Source: CAZQIC01 sp964593555 (GTDB taxonomy: Bacteria; Bacteroidota; Bacteroidia; JAFLBG01). From it: a stretch of 46,698 nucleotides of DNA. The DNA is taken from NCBI GenBank assembly GCA_964593555.1, contig CAZQIC010000022.1, positions 1-46,698 on the forward strand, written 5' to 3'. Under the pieces are notes generated by a model. The model saw only the letters and a program-made list of their open reading frames with translations. It was not told the DNA's origin and did not search any database. This document shows, one piece after another, positions 27,114-34,949 of the stretch. A program made the translations under genes and the position numbers. The number at the start of each line of letters is the position of its first letter. Position 1 is the stretch's first letter.

Positions 27114-28073
27114 CTAAACTTCCTCGTTAACAACACCCATTGCACAAAATTTATCGATGCGTTGTGTAACTCGTTTTTTAGGATCTATTTTTTCCAAAGC
27201 GGTTATGTGTTTTAAAATTTCTTCTTTTACCGTTTTGAATGTTGCTTCCTGATCGGTATGCGCTCCTCCAACAGGTTCTTTGATAATTCCATCGATTAGT
27301 TTATTTCCGAACATATCATTCGGAGTTAATTTTAATGCTTCTGCAGCACGTTCTTTGTTATTCCAGTTTCTCCATAAAATGGAAGAACAAGATTCGGGAG
27401 AAATTACCGAGTACCAAGTGTTTTCCAGCATCAATACTTTGTCGCCAATACCAATTCCTAAAGCTCCACCGGAAGCTCCTTCACCAATTACAATACAAAT
27501 AACAGGCACTTTTAATTGTGACATTTCCAACAAATTTCTAGCAATTGCTTCTCCTTGTCCGCGCTCTTCAGCTTCCAATCCTGGAAAAGCACCGGGAGTA
27601 TCTATTAAAGTAACGATAGGTTTATTGAATTTTTCAGCGAGTTTCATCAAGCGTAAAGCCTTGCGATATCCTTCTGGGTTAGGCATTCCGAAGTTGCGGA
27701 TTTGGCGCATTTTGGTGTTGATCCCCTTTTGCTGACCAATGAACATAACGGTTTTACCATCAATGCTTCCGAAACCACCAACCATTGCTTTATCATCTTT
27801 CACCGTACGATCGCCATGCAATTCAATGAATGTGCTATCGGTGATATAGTCGATATAGGCTAAAGTATATGGTCTGTCGGGGTGACGAGAAACTTGAACA
27901 CGTTGCCATGGCGTAAGATTGCCATATATTTCGGTACGTGCTTGTTTTATCTTTTCTTCAATGTCAGCCGTTGTCTTCGAAGCATCCACACCACTTTTTT
28001 CAGCTGCTTCTTGTATTTTCTCCAATTGAGTTTGTAATTCTTCAATAGGCTTTTCAAATTCTAAATAGTTCAT
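27114..28073 (-). CDS. accA: Acetyl-CoA carboxylase carboxyltransferase subunit alpha
   Basis: A 319-residue protein, full length for AccA. It starts MNYLEFEKPIEELQ, with helical residues up to about 55, then WQRVQVSRHPDRPYTLAYI and FIELHGDRTVKDDKAMVGG. The crotonase-like core carries FGMPNPEGYRKALRLM, IVTLIDTPGAFPGLEAEERGQ and GEGASGGALGIGIGDKVLM, the glycine-rich oxyanion region. With AccD it transfers CO2 from biotin to acetyl-CoA to make malonyl-CoA, the first step of fatty acid synthesis. accD and accBC are not in the window. A terminator of the upstream gene separates it from the membrane protein, so it is probably a single unit. Confidence 0.97.
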   Translation of the reverse strand: MNYLEFEKPIEELQTQLEKIQEAAEKSGVDASKTTADIEEKIKQARTEIYGNLTPWQRVQVSRHPDRPYTLAYIDYITDSTFIELHGDRTVKDDKAMVGGFGSIDGKTVMFIGQQKGINTKMRQIRNFGMPNPEGYRKALRLMKLAEKFNKPIVTLIDTPGAFPGLEAEERGQGEAIARNLLEMSQLKVPVICIVIGEGASGGALGIGIGDKVLMLENTWYSVISPESCSSILWRNWNNKERAAEALKLTPNDMFGNKLIDGIIKEPVGGAHTDQEATFKTVKEEILKHITALEKIDPKKRVTQRIDKFCAMGVVNEEV

Positions 28074-28104
28074 TCGTTCGTTGTTTAGAGGGTGCTAAAA
28101 TACT

Positions 28105-28142
28105 AAAAAAGCCTGAATATCATATTTGTCTGTTTATCAGGC
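28105..28142 (-). terminator. Probable terminator of the four-helix membrane protein gene
   Basis: On the minus strand, GCCTGATA pairs with TATTCAGGC (one bulge), closing a long A/T loop and followed by six T residues. It lies about 55 bp past the stop codon at 28195 and just upstream of the accA start. Confidence 0.5.
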
Positions 28143-28194
28143 AGTTTTAATCAAAGAAAGCGTAATATAGGGTTGAGATTTCTACTTAAAAGCG

Positions 28195-28716
28195 TTACTT
28201 TTTTCTTGCCTTTTCTATCCAGCTAACAATAAAACGACTATTATATAGTAGATATAGTCCAAGTGCAACTTTTACTCCTGAGAGAATAACCCATCGGAAA
28301 TGTCCGAGTGAATTATCACTAAAATCATTGCTTTCTAGCTTATAGATATAAATATCCTTTATGAAATTTGGAATTTCATTGAGTAGAGTAATTCCTCCAA
28401 TAACGATAATACAAATAGTAAGAACGCTTGAGCGATGGATCTTGAAAGAAGAGAATTCGCTTTCCAGATCATCGTTTTGTGTGATCTTGTCAATCAAAAC
28501 ATGCGTTTTGAATAAGAGTAATCGTAGTACCAGTATATAAAGGACAAGACTCGCAAATGTAAAACCCACATATGCAATATTATTAATTAGTAAATCTCTT
28601 TCGTAAGAAAATATTTCCCAAGATTTGATAAATAAACTTATCATGGAAAATAATTCAGGAAGCATAAATAATCCTAAAATTTTAATAACGATAGTAAGAA
28701 GTCCCTTTACATTCAT
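28195..28716 (-). CDS. Four-helix integral membrane protein of unknown function
   Basis: A 173-residue protein with four hydrophobic segments: about 5-30, 45-70, 95-117 and 143-162. There is a polar cytoplasmic-type loop (DKITQNDDLESEFSSFKIHR) between the second and third. It ends with a basic tail (WIEKARKK). The closing pattern 'KVALGLYLLYNSRFIVSWIEK' resembles that of many small Bacteroidota membrane proteins of unknown function. It is probably an inner-membrane protein. A perfect TAGCTTTG -7 box lies just upstream and a terminator follows, so it is its own unit. Confidence 0.7.
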   Translation of the reverse strand: MNVKGLLTIVIKILGLFMLPELFSMISLFIKSWEIFSYERDLLINNIAYVGFTFASLVLYILVLRLLLFKTHVLIDKITQNDDLESEFSSFKIHRSSVLTICIIVIGGITLLNEIPNFIKDIYIYKLESNDFSDNSLGHFRWVILSGVKVALGLYLLYNSRFIVSWIEKARKK

Positions 28717-28735
28717 GTTGTTTATTATATGTTTT

Positions 28736-28743
28736 CAAAGCTA
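28736..28743 (-). promoter_or_regulatory. -7 promoter box of the membrane protein gene
   Basis: TAGCTTTG on the minus strand matches TAnnTTTG exactly and lies 19 bp upstream of the start at 28716. No good TTTG is found at the right distance upstream, so the call rests on one element. Confidence 0.45.
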
Positions 28744-28783
28744 AAAATAATTAAGGAAAGAATCGACTTTAAGCAATTTATTT

Positions 28784-28795
28784 ACACCTTTGCAC
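28784..28795 (+). promoter_or_regulatory. Weak -7-like box directly before ispE
   Basis: ACACCTTTGCAC lies immediately before the ispE start codon. It resembles the TAnnTTTG core but with C at the first position. If used, the ispE mRNA would have almost no leader. Confidence 0.25.
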
Positions 28796-28796
28796 T

Positions 28797-29621
28797 ATGA
28801 TTACTTTCCCAAACGCAAAAATAAATATAGGCCTCAACATCATCGAAAAACGTGATGATGGTTTTCACAACTTACAAAGTTGTTTTTATCCTGTGGGTTT
28901 ATGTGATGCCTTGGAAGTAGTTGAAAATACAGAAGCAGGAGCAGAGCGATTTGCTTTTACTTCATCAGGAATCGAAATTCCAGGCGATGCCACCGACAAT
29001 CTTTGTTATTTTGCATACCATGTTGTGTCACAAGATTATCCCTTACCAAATGTAAAAGTGCATTTACACAAACACATTCCGATAGGTGCCGGTTTGGGAG
29101 GCGGTTCGGCTGATGCTGCCTTTTTTATAAAATTATTGAACGATAAGTTTGAACTCGGAATCTCTTGGGGAGAAATGCACCATTATGCGCGACAACTCGG
29201 AAGCGATTGTTCTTTTTTTATTAGTAACAAACCTTCTTTTGCCGAAGGAGCAGGAGATGAATACGAATCGATGAAATTGGATTTGAGCAAGTATTATGTT
29301 GTGTTGGTTTACCCTGAAATTCATATCAATACCGGAAAAGCATACAGCGGAGTTATTCCGAAGATGCCTGTACGTTCTTTAGAAGATGACCTTTTGAGTT
29401 TGCCAATTGAAAAATGGAAGGAATTTATTCATAACGATTTTGAAGATTCTATTTTTCCTCAATTCCCAGAAATAAAAAACATCAAAGAAAAATTATATTC
29501 GAAAGGAGCAATTTATTCAGCAATGAGTGGGAGTGGTTCAACGGTGTTTGGAATTTTTGATATTGCTACGGAGTTGAAATCTGAGTTTGGAGATTGTTTT
29601 GTTTGGGAAGGGAAATTGTAG
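28797..29621 (+). CDS. ispE: 4-diphosphocytidyl-2-C-methyl-D-erythritol kinase
   Basis: A 274-residue GHMP kinase. It starts MITFPNAKINIGLNIIEKR with the AKINxGL substrate motif and continues DGFHNLQSCFYPV. The ATP-binding loop PIGAGLGGGSADAAF is at 95-109, LGSDCSFF carries the catalytic Asp, and the third GHMP motif AMSGSGSTVFG is near the C-terminus. It phosphorylates CDP-methylerythritol in the non-mevalonate (MEP) isoprenoid pathway. The other MEP genes are not in the window. It is divergent from the membrane protein gene at 28195 and is read as a single gene. Confidence 0.97.
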   Translation: MITFPNAKINIGLNIIEKRDDGFHNLQSCFYPVGLCDALEVVENTEAGAERFAFTSSGIEIPGDATDNLCYFAYHVVSQDYPLPNVKVHLHKHIPIGAGLGGGSADAAFFIKLLNDKFELGISWGEMHHYARQLGSDCSFFISNKPSFAEGAGDEYESMKLDLSKYYVVLVYPEIHINTGKAYSGVIPKMPVRSLEDDLLSLPIEKWKEFIHNDFEDSIFPQFPEIKNIKEKLYSKGAIYSAMSGSGSTVFGIFDIATELKSEFGDCFVWEGKL

Positions 29622-29623
29622 AC

Positions 29624-29662
29624 GTCCTCCCCCTGCTCCCTCCAAAGGGGGACATGCTCCGA
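29624..29662. repeat. GTCCTCCCCCTGCTCCCTCC repeat with GGGGGAC arm
   Basis: TCCCCCT (29627-29633) pairs with AAGGGGGA (29646-29653) across a CTCCCTCC spacer. It is an intergenic palindromic repeat in the convergent spacer between ispE and the LptF/G-type gene. Confidence 0.5.
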
Positions 29663-29733
29663 AATAATAATTAGTACTATCTCATCATTGCTTTTTACCT
29701 TCATTCCTCAATTAACTTAATCTCCCAATCAAC

Positions 29734-30810
29734 TTACTTCTGCGCTTTTTTCAACAAATACCAAGATAAAAACCCAAACAAGACATTCGGAATCCAAACT
29801 GCTACTAGTGGAGAAACTAATCCGCTTGCCGCAAACGTGGTGCTTACTTGCATAAACATAATAAAAGTAAAGCTGATAAAAATTCCGAGTCCAATGTGCA
29901 TCCCAATTCCGCCACGAATTTTTCTACTAGCAATAGAAACTCCGATAAGTGTAAGTACAAAAGTTGCAAATGGAAAAGCACTTCTGCGGTATTTTTCTAT
30001 TAGGTAGGATTCGATATTGTCGGAGCCTTTTAGTTTTTCGGAAGCAATGTAATCGTTCAATTCATAATAATCCATTGTTCCAACGGTATTGTCTTTTCTA
30101 CCAAATTCTTCGGGAGTAAAAGCAAAAGTGGTATCTATTTTATCCCCTTTTTTTATAAACTCTTCCATTCCATTGATGTAACGAATGTAATAATTGTTGA
30201 TGGTCCAATCACTTTTTACACTGTCCCATTTAATGTTCTCTGCCATTAATTTATAATACAATTTTCCTTTGTTGAATTTTTCGATTGAAAATCTATAACC
30301 GGTATTTTCTGTTGTACTGTAGCGTTCTAAATAAATATAATTTCCGGGAGAAATCTGTTTATGTATGTTCCTGTCGTGGTTGTGAAATTCATTGCGTATG
30401 TAAATGTCTTCAAACTCAATTTGTTTTTTTGTAGCATGGGGAATTACAAAGTTGTTGAGGTAAAGCGACAATGATGCGATAACAGTAGCCGCCAGCATGT
30501 AAGGGAAAAGTAAACGTGTATAACTTACTCCGCTGCTGAGTATGGCGACAATTTCGGTGCGGGTTGCCATTTGTGATGTAAAAAAAATAACGGCAATAAA
30601 AGTGAAGAGCGGACTGAATAAATTTAAAAAGAAAGGGATAAAGTTGAAGTAGTAATCAAAAACAATTGCTTTAAGTGGTGCTTCTTTTCCTATGAAGTCG
30701 TCAATTTTTTCAGAAATATCAAATACAACAACAATAAGGATGATGAGTCCCATGGAGAAAAAAAACGTCCCCAGGAATTTACCTATGATATAGCGATCTA
30801 AAAGTTTCAT
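29734..30810 (-). CDS. LptF/LptG (YjgP/YjgQ) family permease
   Basis: About 358 residues from the preferred start at 30810, which gives MKLLDRYIIGKFLGTFFF, the usual start for this family; the frame is open to an ATG 15 bp upstream inside a repeat. Three N-terminal helices (about 10-35, 50-72, 95-118), a periplasmic beta-jellyroll (about 130-245) and three C-terminal helices (about 268-357) fit the Lpt half-transporter layout. LptF and LptG with the LptB2 ATPase extract lipopolysaccharide from the inner membrane. The motif TEIVAILSSGVSYTRLL is the coupling region seen in the family. It lies downstream of tgt on the same strand, a gene order I recall in many Bacteroidota. Whether it is LptF or LptG cannot be decided. 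Confidence 0.9.
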   Translation of the reverse strand: MKLLDRYIIGKFLGTFFFSMGLIILIVVVFDISEKIDDFIGKEAPLKAIVFDYYFNFIPFFLNLFSPLFTFIAVIFFTSQMATRTEIVAILSSGVSYTRLLFPYMLAATVIASLSLYLNNFVIPHATKKQIEFEDIYIRNEFHNHDRNIHKQISPGNYIYLERYSTTENTGYRFSIEKFNKGKLYYKLMAENIKWDSVKSDWTINNYYIRYINGMEEFIKKGDKIDTTFAFTPEEFGRKDNTVGTMDYYELNDYIASEKLKGSDNIESYLIEKYRRSAFPFATFVLTLIGVSIASRKIRGGIGMHIGLGIFISFTFIMFMQVSTTFAASGLVSPLVAVWIPNVLFGFLSWYLLKKAQK

Positions 30811-30817
30811 TTTCCCT

Positions 30818-30921
30818 CTCTTCATCTCTCCCTAAAGGGAGAGGAGAAGCTAAAATCTAATTTATTATTATTTTCTCATCAACTGCCCCATCTCCTTTAG
30901 GAGAGGGGATAAAGGGGTGAG
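30818..30921. repeat. CTCTCCC-TAAA-GGGAGAG repeat and related copies
   Basis: CTCTCCC and GGGAGAG flank TAAA at about 30824-30841, with a second copy (CATCTCCTTTAGGAGAGGGG) near 30888. Both lie in the spacer between tgt and the permease gene. They are dispersed palindromes also seen near 16363. Confidence 0.6.
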
Positions 30922-30923
30922 GC

Positions 30924-32054
30924 CTATAATCTAGTTCCTAATTGTTGTACCATTTTGTTTTTCCATTCTCTAAACGTTCCGGCAATAATTTGATTGCGTG
31001 CTTCGCCTACCAACCACAAATAAAACGCCAAATTGTGAATGCTGCAGATTTGAGCCGCTAATAATTCCTGCGAATGTACTAAATGCCGAACGTAAGCTTT
31101 TGTGTATGCACTATCAACATAGGAAGTTCCTGTTTCATCCAACACCGAAAAATCATTTTTCCATTTTTCATTCTTCATGTTCATGATTCCGTTTTGAGTG
31201 TAAATTAAACCATGACGGGCATTACGAGTAGGCATTACACAATCAAACATGTCAATACCCAAATCAATACACTCCAAAATATTGATTGGAGTTCCAACAC
31301 CCATTAGATAACGAGGCTTGTCGGCCGGTAAAATATCGCAGACTACTTCTGTCATTGCATACATGTCTTCCGCAGGTTCTCCAACGGATAATCCGCCAAT
31401 AGCGTTTCCTTCACGATTTTGAGCGGCAATAAACTCCGCTGATTTTTTTCTTAAATCGGGATAAACGCTGCCTTGAACAATAGGAAAAAGTGTTTGAGAA
31501 AAGCCGTATTTGCCTTCTGTTTCATCAAAACGGGTGCAGCAACGCTTTAACCAGCGGTGTGTCATGTCCAGCGACTTCTTTGCATAATCGTATTCGCAAG
31601 GGTAGGGCGTACATTCATCAAAAGCCATAATAATATCCGCTCCGATGGTACGCTGAATGTCCATTACATTTTCTGGTGTAAACACATGTTTGCTACCATC
31701 AATGTGAGACGTGAATTTGGCGCCCTCTTCTGTCAGTTTTCGAGAACTGGACAAAGAATATACTTGATAACCACCGCTATCAGTTAAAAGAGGTTTGTCC
31801 CAGCCGTTGAACTTGTGTAATCCTCCCGCTTGTTCAATCACTTCTAAACCCGGGCGCAAGTATAAATGATAAGTATTTCCGAGGATAATCTGTGCTTTTA
31901 TGTCTTCCTTTAGTTCGTGCTGATGAACAGCCTTAACCGTTCCCGCAGTCCCAACAGGCATAAAAATAGGGGTTTGTATCACGCCATGGTCGGTGGTGAC
32001 TTCTCCTGCTCTGGCTTTGCTGTTTTTATCTTTATGTGAGATACTGAACTTCAT
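30924..32054 (-). CDS. tgt: tRNA-guanine transglycosylase (queuine tRNA-ribosyltransferase) lacking zinc cysteines
   Basis: A 376-residue enzyme, normal length for bacterial TGT. It exchanges guanine-34 for preQ1 in tRNAs with GUN anticodons. Landmarks are IFMPVGTAGTVKAV, the catalytic D92 in LLTDSGGYQVYSL, IMAFDECTPYP, GGLSVGEP and the nucleophile D271 in DMFDCVMPTRNARHG. The canonical zinc site uses three Cys and a His (pattern CxCxxC...H). Here the aligned positions are G309, S311 and D314, while the His (H340, in SIHNLAFY) remains. I recall the same loss in other Bacteroidota TGTs. It is divergent from the glycosyltransferase gene, with an identical leader element before both starts, and the LptF/G-type gene follows. 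Confidence 0.95.
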   Translation of the reverse strand: MKFSISHKDKNSKARAGEVTTDHGVIQTPIFMPVGTAGTVKAVHQHELKEDIKAQIILGNTYHLYLRPGLEVIEQAGGLHKFNGWDKPLLTDSGGYQVYSLSSSRKLTEEGAKFTSHIDGSKHVFTPENVMDIQRTIGADIIMAFDECTPYPCEYDYAKKSLDMTHRWLKRCCTRFDETEGKYGFSQTLFPIVQGSVYPDLRKKSAEFIAAQNREGNAIGGLSVGEPAEDMYAMTEVVCDILPADKPRYLMGVGTPINILECIDLGIDMFDCVMPTRNARHGLIYTQNGIMNMKNEKWKNDFSVLDETGTSYVDSAYTKAYVRHLVHSQELLAAQICSIHNLAFYLWLVGEARNQIIAGTFREWKNKMVQQLGTRL

Positions 32055-32217
32055 ATATGCGAATAACGAATAAAAACGAATTTTACGAATTGCGAATAAT
32101 TACGAAAGTATTGATTTTAGCAAATTAAACGCTGGTTTTCTAGTACACAGATTCGCAAATTCGTATGGATTCGCTATCCGTATTCTCAATTTGTTAATTA
32201 CTTTGTTTAAATCATCG

Positions 32218-32244
32218 CAAAGATAAGAGAATACCAGTGAACAA
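32218..32244 (-). promoter_or_regulatory. Candidate promoter of tgt
   Basis: On the minus strand, TATCTTTG (32218-32225) fits TAnnTTTG exactly. A TTG at 32242-32244 stands 16 bp upstream. It would give a leader of about 150 nt ending in the 30-nt repeat. Confidence 0.5.
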
Positions 32245-32250
32245 TACATC

Positions 32251-32258
32251 TATTTTTG
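32251..32258 (+). promoter_or_regulatory. Candidate -7 box for the glycosyltransferase / sigma factor operon
   Basis: TATTTTTG fits TAnnTTTG on the plus strand and lies back to back with the tgt box. No TTTG is found at the normal -33 distance. The leader would be about 110 nt and end in the 30-nt repeat. Confidence 0.4.
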
Positions 32259-32377
32259 CGAGCAGTAGAAATGGTTGGTAGCGTTTACACATCCCTATCA
32301 AGAGGGGAATATATTCTGCTTAAAATTAGCTTAGCATACAGTTTCGTAAAATTCGTTTTTATTCGTTATTCGTAACC

Positions 32378-33511
32378 ATGGATTGGTCAGTATTTACAGT
32401 TTTTTCTTTAGGGTTGCTTGTATTCGCAGTATTTGTATTCGCGTTGTTGGTGCAACTATGGTATTATTTAGGATTTTTCAGTCGATTGGCTTTTTACAAA
32501 AAGAAGGATTTGTCTTCCAATACTCCACCTGCATCTATCGTTATTTGTGCAAAAAACGAAGATGATAATCTTGCTGAATTTTTGCCATTAATATTTGAAC
32601 AGGAATATCCTAATTTTGAAGTGGTGGTAGTAAATGATTGTTCCTGGGACAATACCGCTGATTTTTTAAAGGAATTTGCAACAAAACATTCCAATTTGAA
32701 AATTGTCACCATCAAAGAAGATGATACTTATTCGCATGGCAAAAAGGTGGCTTTGATGATGGGAATAAAAGGTGCAAATAATGAGCACATGTTGCTTACT
32801 GATGCCGATTGTAGGCCAAATACTAAATATTGGTTGAGGGATATGATGCAACATTTTGTAGCTGAAACAGAAATTGTTTTGGGTTATGGTGCATACGAAA
32901 AACAAAAAGGGTTTTTAAATAAAATTATCCGTTACGATACATTTATGATTGCCGTTCAGTTTTTATCTTTTGCATTGGCAGGTAAAACATATATGGGAAC
33001 GGGAAGGAATTTAGCGTACAAAAAATCTTTGTTCTTTAAGATGAAAGGATTTGCTTCGCATTATCATATTGAATCAGGTGACGATGATTTGTTTGTGAAC
33101 GAAGCGGCTACAAAACAAAATTCGAAAATTGAAGTAAGTGTTGAAAGTCATACCATATCAAGAGTTAAGAAGAGTTTTAAATCTTGGTTCCGTCAAAAAC
33201 GCAGACATGTGACTACGTTTAAGTTTTATAACGGAGGAAGTAAATTCCGCTTGCTGATGATAAGCATGAGTCAATATTTGTTCTTTAGCTCATTCGTTGC
33301 CGCATTGGTATTGCAATTTCAGCCCATTGTCGTATTGTCACTCTTTGCTTTGCGATTGTTAATACAATTGATTATCTTTAACAAGTCGATGAAACAATTG
33401 GGTGAAAAAGATTTGTTGTTGTTAGCACCTTTTATTGAAGTAATACTTTTGTGTATGTATCCGATGATTACGATTTCGAATATGTTTATAAAAAAGAATA
33501 AGTGGAAATAA
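32378..33511 (+). CDS. Family 2 glycosyltransferase, membrane-bound
   Basis: A 377-residue protein with an N-terminal membrane helix (about 5-30). The GT-A domain has ASIVICAKNEDDNLAEF (52-68), VVNDCSWDNT, the metal-binding D142-A-D144 and the acceptor-side GDDD (234-237), followed by FRQKRRH, a variant of the QxxRW motif of processive enzymes. Two or three C-terminal helices (about 290-375) complete it. Such enzymes build polysaccharide or glycolipid at the inner membrane from nucleotide sugars. The sugar is unknown. An ECF sigma factor gene follows 25 bp downstream, so the two are probably one operon. Its start lies 5 nt after the 30-bp repeat arm. Confidence 0.9.
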   Translation: MDWSVFTVFSLGLLVFAVFVFALLVQLWYYLGFFSRLAFYKKKDLSSNTPPASIVICAKNEDDNLAEFLPLIFEQEYPNFEVVVVNDCSWDNTADFLKEFATKHSNLKIVTIKEDDTYSHGKKVALMMGIKGANNEHMLLTDADCRPNTKYWLRDMMQHFVAETEIVLGYGAYEKQKGFLNKIIRYDTFMIAVQFLSFALAGKTYMGTGRNLAYKKSLFFKMKGFASHYHIESGDDDLFVNEAATKQNSKIEVSVESHTISRVKKSFKSWFRQKRRHVTTFKFYNGGSKFRLLMISMSQYLFFSSFVAALVLQFQPIVVLSLFALRLLIQLIIFNKSMKQLGEKDLLLLAPFIEVILLCMYPMITISNMFIKKNKWK

Positions 33512-33536
33512 AATAATAAAAACTGCTGAGTACAAT

Positions 33537-34154
33537 ATGGATGAATTAGAATTTGACCCGAATCTTTCTGTAAAAGCTGTACACGATTATCATTTGATTC
33601 GTTCAGCCTTGGATAAAGGTGATCAAAAAGCTTATGCTGAATTGATGGGACGTTACCGCGATTCGGTTTATTTTATGTTGCTGAAGATGGTTAATAATAA
33701 AGACGATGCAGATGATTTGACCATTGAAGCATTTGGAAAAGCATTTAAAAGATTGAGCCAGTATACACCTAATTACGCATTTAGTACTTGGCTTTTTAAG
33801 ATTGCATCCAACAACTGTATTGATTTTATCAGAAGAAAAAAGATGGTTACTTTTTCTATCGATCGTACATTCGAAAACGATGAAGGTGGAGAAATGAGCA
33901 TGGATATAAAAGCAGAAGGCTTGAACCCAGAGGAGAATATGGTGAAGAAGCAAAAGGTGAAGCACATGCATGAAGTGGTAGAAAAGTTAAAACCGCGTTA
34001 CCGTATTTTAGTGGAGATGCGTTATTTCGAAGAGTTATCCTACGAAGAGATTGCAGCAAAATTAGATTTGCCTTTAGGAACAGTGAAAGCACAGTTGTTT
34101 AGAGCAAGAGAGTTTTTAGCAAATATTCTTAAGAATAGCGAAGGGAAGATTTAA
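33537..34154 (+). CDS. ECF-type RNA polymerase sigma factor
   Basis: A 205-residue sigma-70 family protein. Region 2 covers about residues 35-110 (AYAELMGRYRDSVYFMLLKM, DADDLTIEAFGKAFKRLSQY, FSTWLFKIASNNCIDFIRRKK). A linker (about 115-145) leads to region 4 (about 145-200), with the helix-turn-helix LSYEEIAAKLDLPLGTVKAQLFRARE. The acidic N-terminal 20 residues are longer than in minimal ECF factors. No anti-sigma factor or SusC/SusD pair is adjacent, so it is not the usual carbohydrate-uptake type. It lies 25 bp behind the glycosyltransferase gene, suggesting shared expression. Its targets are unknown. Confidence 0.92.
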   Translation: MDELEFDPNLSVKAVHDYHLIRSALDKGDQKAYAELMGRYRDSVYFMLLKMVNNKDDADDLTIEAFGKAFKRLSQYTPNYAFSTWLFKIASNNCIDFIRRKKMVTFSIDRTFENDEGGEMSMDIKAEGLNPEENMVKKQKVKHMHEVVEKLKPRYRILVEMRYFEELSYEEIAAKLDLPLGTVKAQLFRAREFLANILKNSEGKI

Positions 34155-34310
34155 AAAAGTGACTAGGTGATTGGGTAACTAAGTTATTGGGTTGTTGATG
34201 TATAAAACTATCATTCCGACCGCAGCGGAGGAATCTAACCATACTTTGTCTGCAATTCATGCTAGATTTCTCGACTCAGCTCGAAATTACAACCAACAAA
34301 CAGAAGTCTT
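34155..34310. repeat. GTGACTAGGTG repeat and CGCAGCGGAGGAATCT palindromic repeat
   Basis: Directly after the sigma factor stop, GTGACTAGGTGATTGGGTAA resembles the repeat at 105. It is followed at 34211-34292 by ATTCCGACCGCAGCGGAGGA, with GAATCTA (34230) complementary in part to TAGATTTCT (34263) and a CTCGACTCAGCTCGAA element. The 162-bp spacer holds no gene. Confidence 0.5.
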
Positions 34311-34316
34311 GAAACT

Positions 34317-34949
34317 ATGTCCGACATTTCCATCATCCTAAAATACTTCCCCGACATTACCGAAAAGCAAAAGGAACAATTCGCTCAGTTGCAAGGCCTT
34401 TATGAAGAATGGAATGCTCAAATAAATGTGATTTCCAGAAAAGATATTGAATTGCTTTATGAACGTCATGTGTTGCATTCTCTCGGGATTGCTAAAGTGA
34501 TGCAGTTTAATCCAAAGACGAATGTGATGGATGTTGGTTGCGGAGGTGGCTTTCCGGGAATTCCGCTCGCTATTTTATTTCCGGAGTGTAATTTTTATTT
34601 GGTCGATTCTATTGGTAAAAAAATAAAAGTGGTGAATGAAATTGCACAAGCACTCGGATTAAAAAATGTGAGAGCAGAACATAAACGTGCGGAAGAGGTG
34701 AAAGAAAAATTCGAGTTTGTTGTTAGTCGTGCTGTTACCGAGTTTCCAACTTTCTATCGTTGGGTGCAAAATAAAATTTCGAAAAATCAATTCAATAATT
34801 TACCAAATGGAATCCTTTATTTAAAAGGCGGTGATTTAACGGAGGAAATGAAGGAATTTCAAAAGCGCATCACTTATTACAATCTACACTATTATTTCAA
34901 AGAAGAATTTTTTGAAACGAAGAAGGTTGTGTTTTTGCCGATGAACTAA
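34317..34949 (+). CDS. rsmG: 16S rRNA (guanine-527-N7)-methyltransferase
   Basis: A 210-residue protein, full length for RsmG (GidB). The N-terminal helices carry QFAQLQGLYEEWNAQINVIS and RKDIELLYERHVLHSLGI. The SAM site VMDVGCGGGFPGIPLAILFP is at 70-89, followed by LVDSIGKKIKVV and the RAVTEFP motif. It methylates G527 of 16S rRNA. In many bacteria it neighbours mnmG or parA; here it does not. It converges with the ABC exporter gene, and the two coding regions overlap by 4 bp at their stops (34946-34949). Confidence 0.96.
   Translation: MSDISIILKYFPDITEKQKEQFAQLQGLYEEWNAQINVISRKDIELLYERHVLHSLGIAKVMQFNPKTNVMDVGCGGGFPGIPLAILFPECNFYLVDSIGKKIKVVNEIAQALGLKNVRAEHKRAEEVKEKFEFVVSRAVTEFPTFYRWVQNKISKNQFNNLPNGILYLKGGDLTEEMKEFQKRITYYNLHYYFKEEFFETKKVVFLPMN

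Larger units (their letters stand above)
32060..32372. repeat. Perfect 30-bp inverted repeat framing the tgt/glycosyltransferase spacer
   Basis: The arms 32060-32089 and 32343-32372 are exact reverse complements. Each ends 5 nt before a start codon: tgt on the minus strand (32054) and the glycosyltransferase on the plus strand (32378). Both mRNAs therefore carry the same 30-nt leader directly before translation. Each arm contains ATTCGT-TTTT-ATTCGTTATTCG. A diverged copy (ATTCGT-ATGG-ATTCGCTATCCGTA) lies inside the spacer at 32159-32182, and a related element precedes prc. The 253-bp interior holds the two promoters and no gene. Confidence 0.9.

Noticed and set aside
27280..27735. 151-codon frame antisense to accA
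   Set aside because: It is fully inside accA on the opposite strand and shows no recognisable protein features.
32343..32372. Repeat arm as a riboswitch (for example preQ1) before tgt
   Set aside because: The same arm precedes an unrelated glycosyltransferase gene, and no preQ1 aptamer features (short stem with A-rich tail pseudoknot) can be seen.
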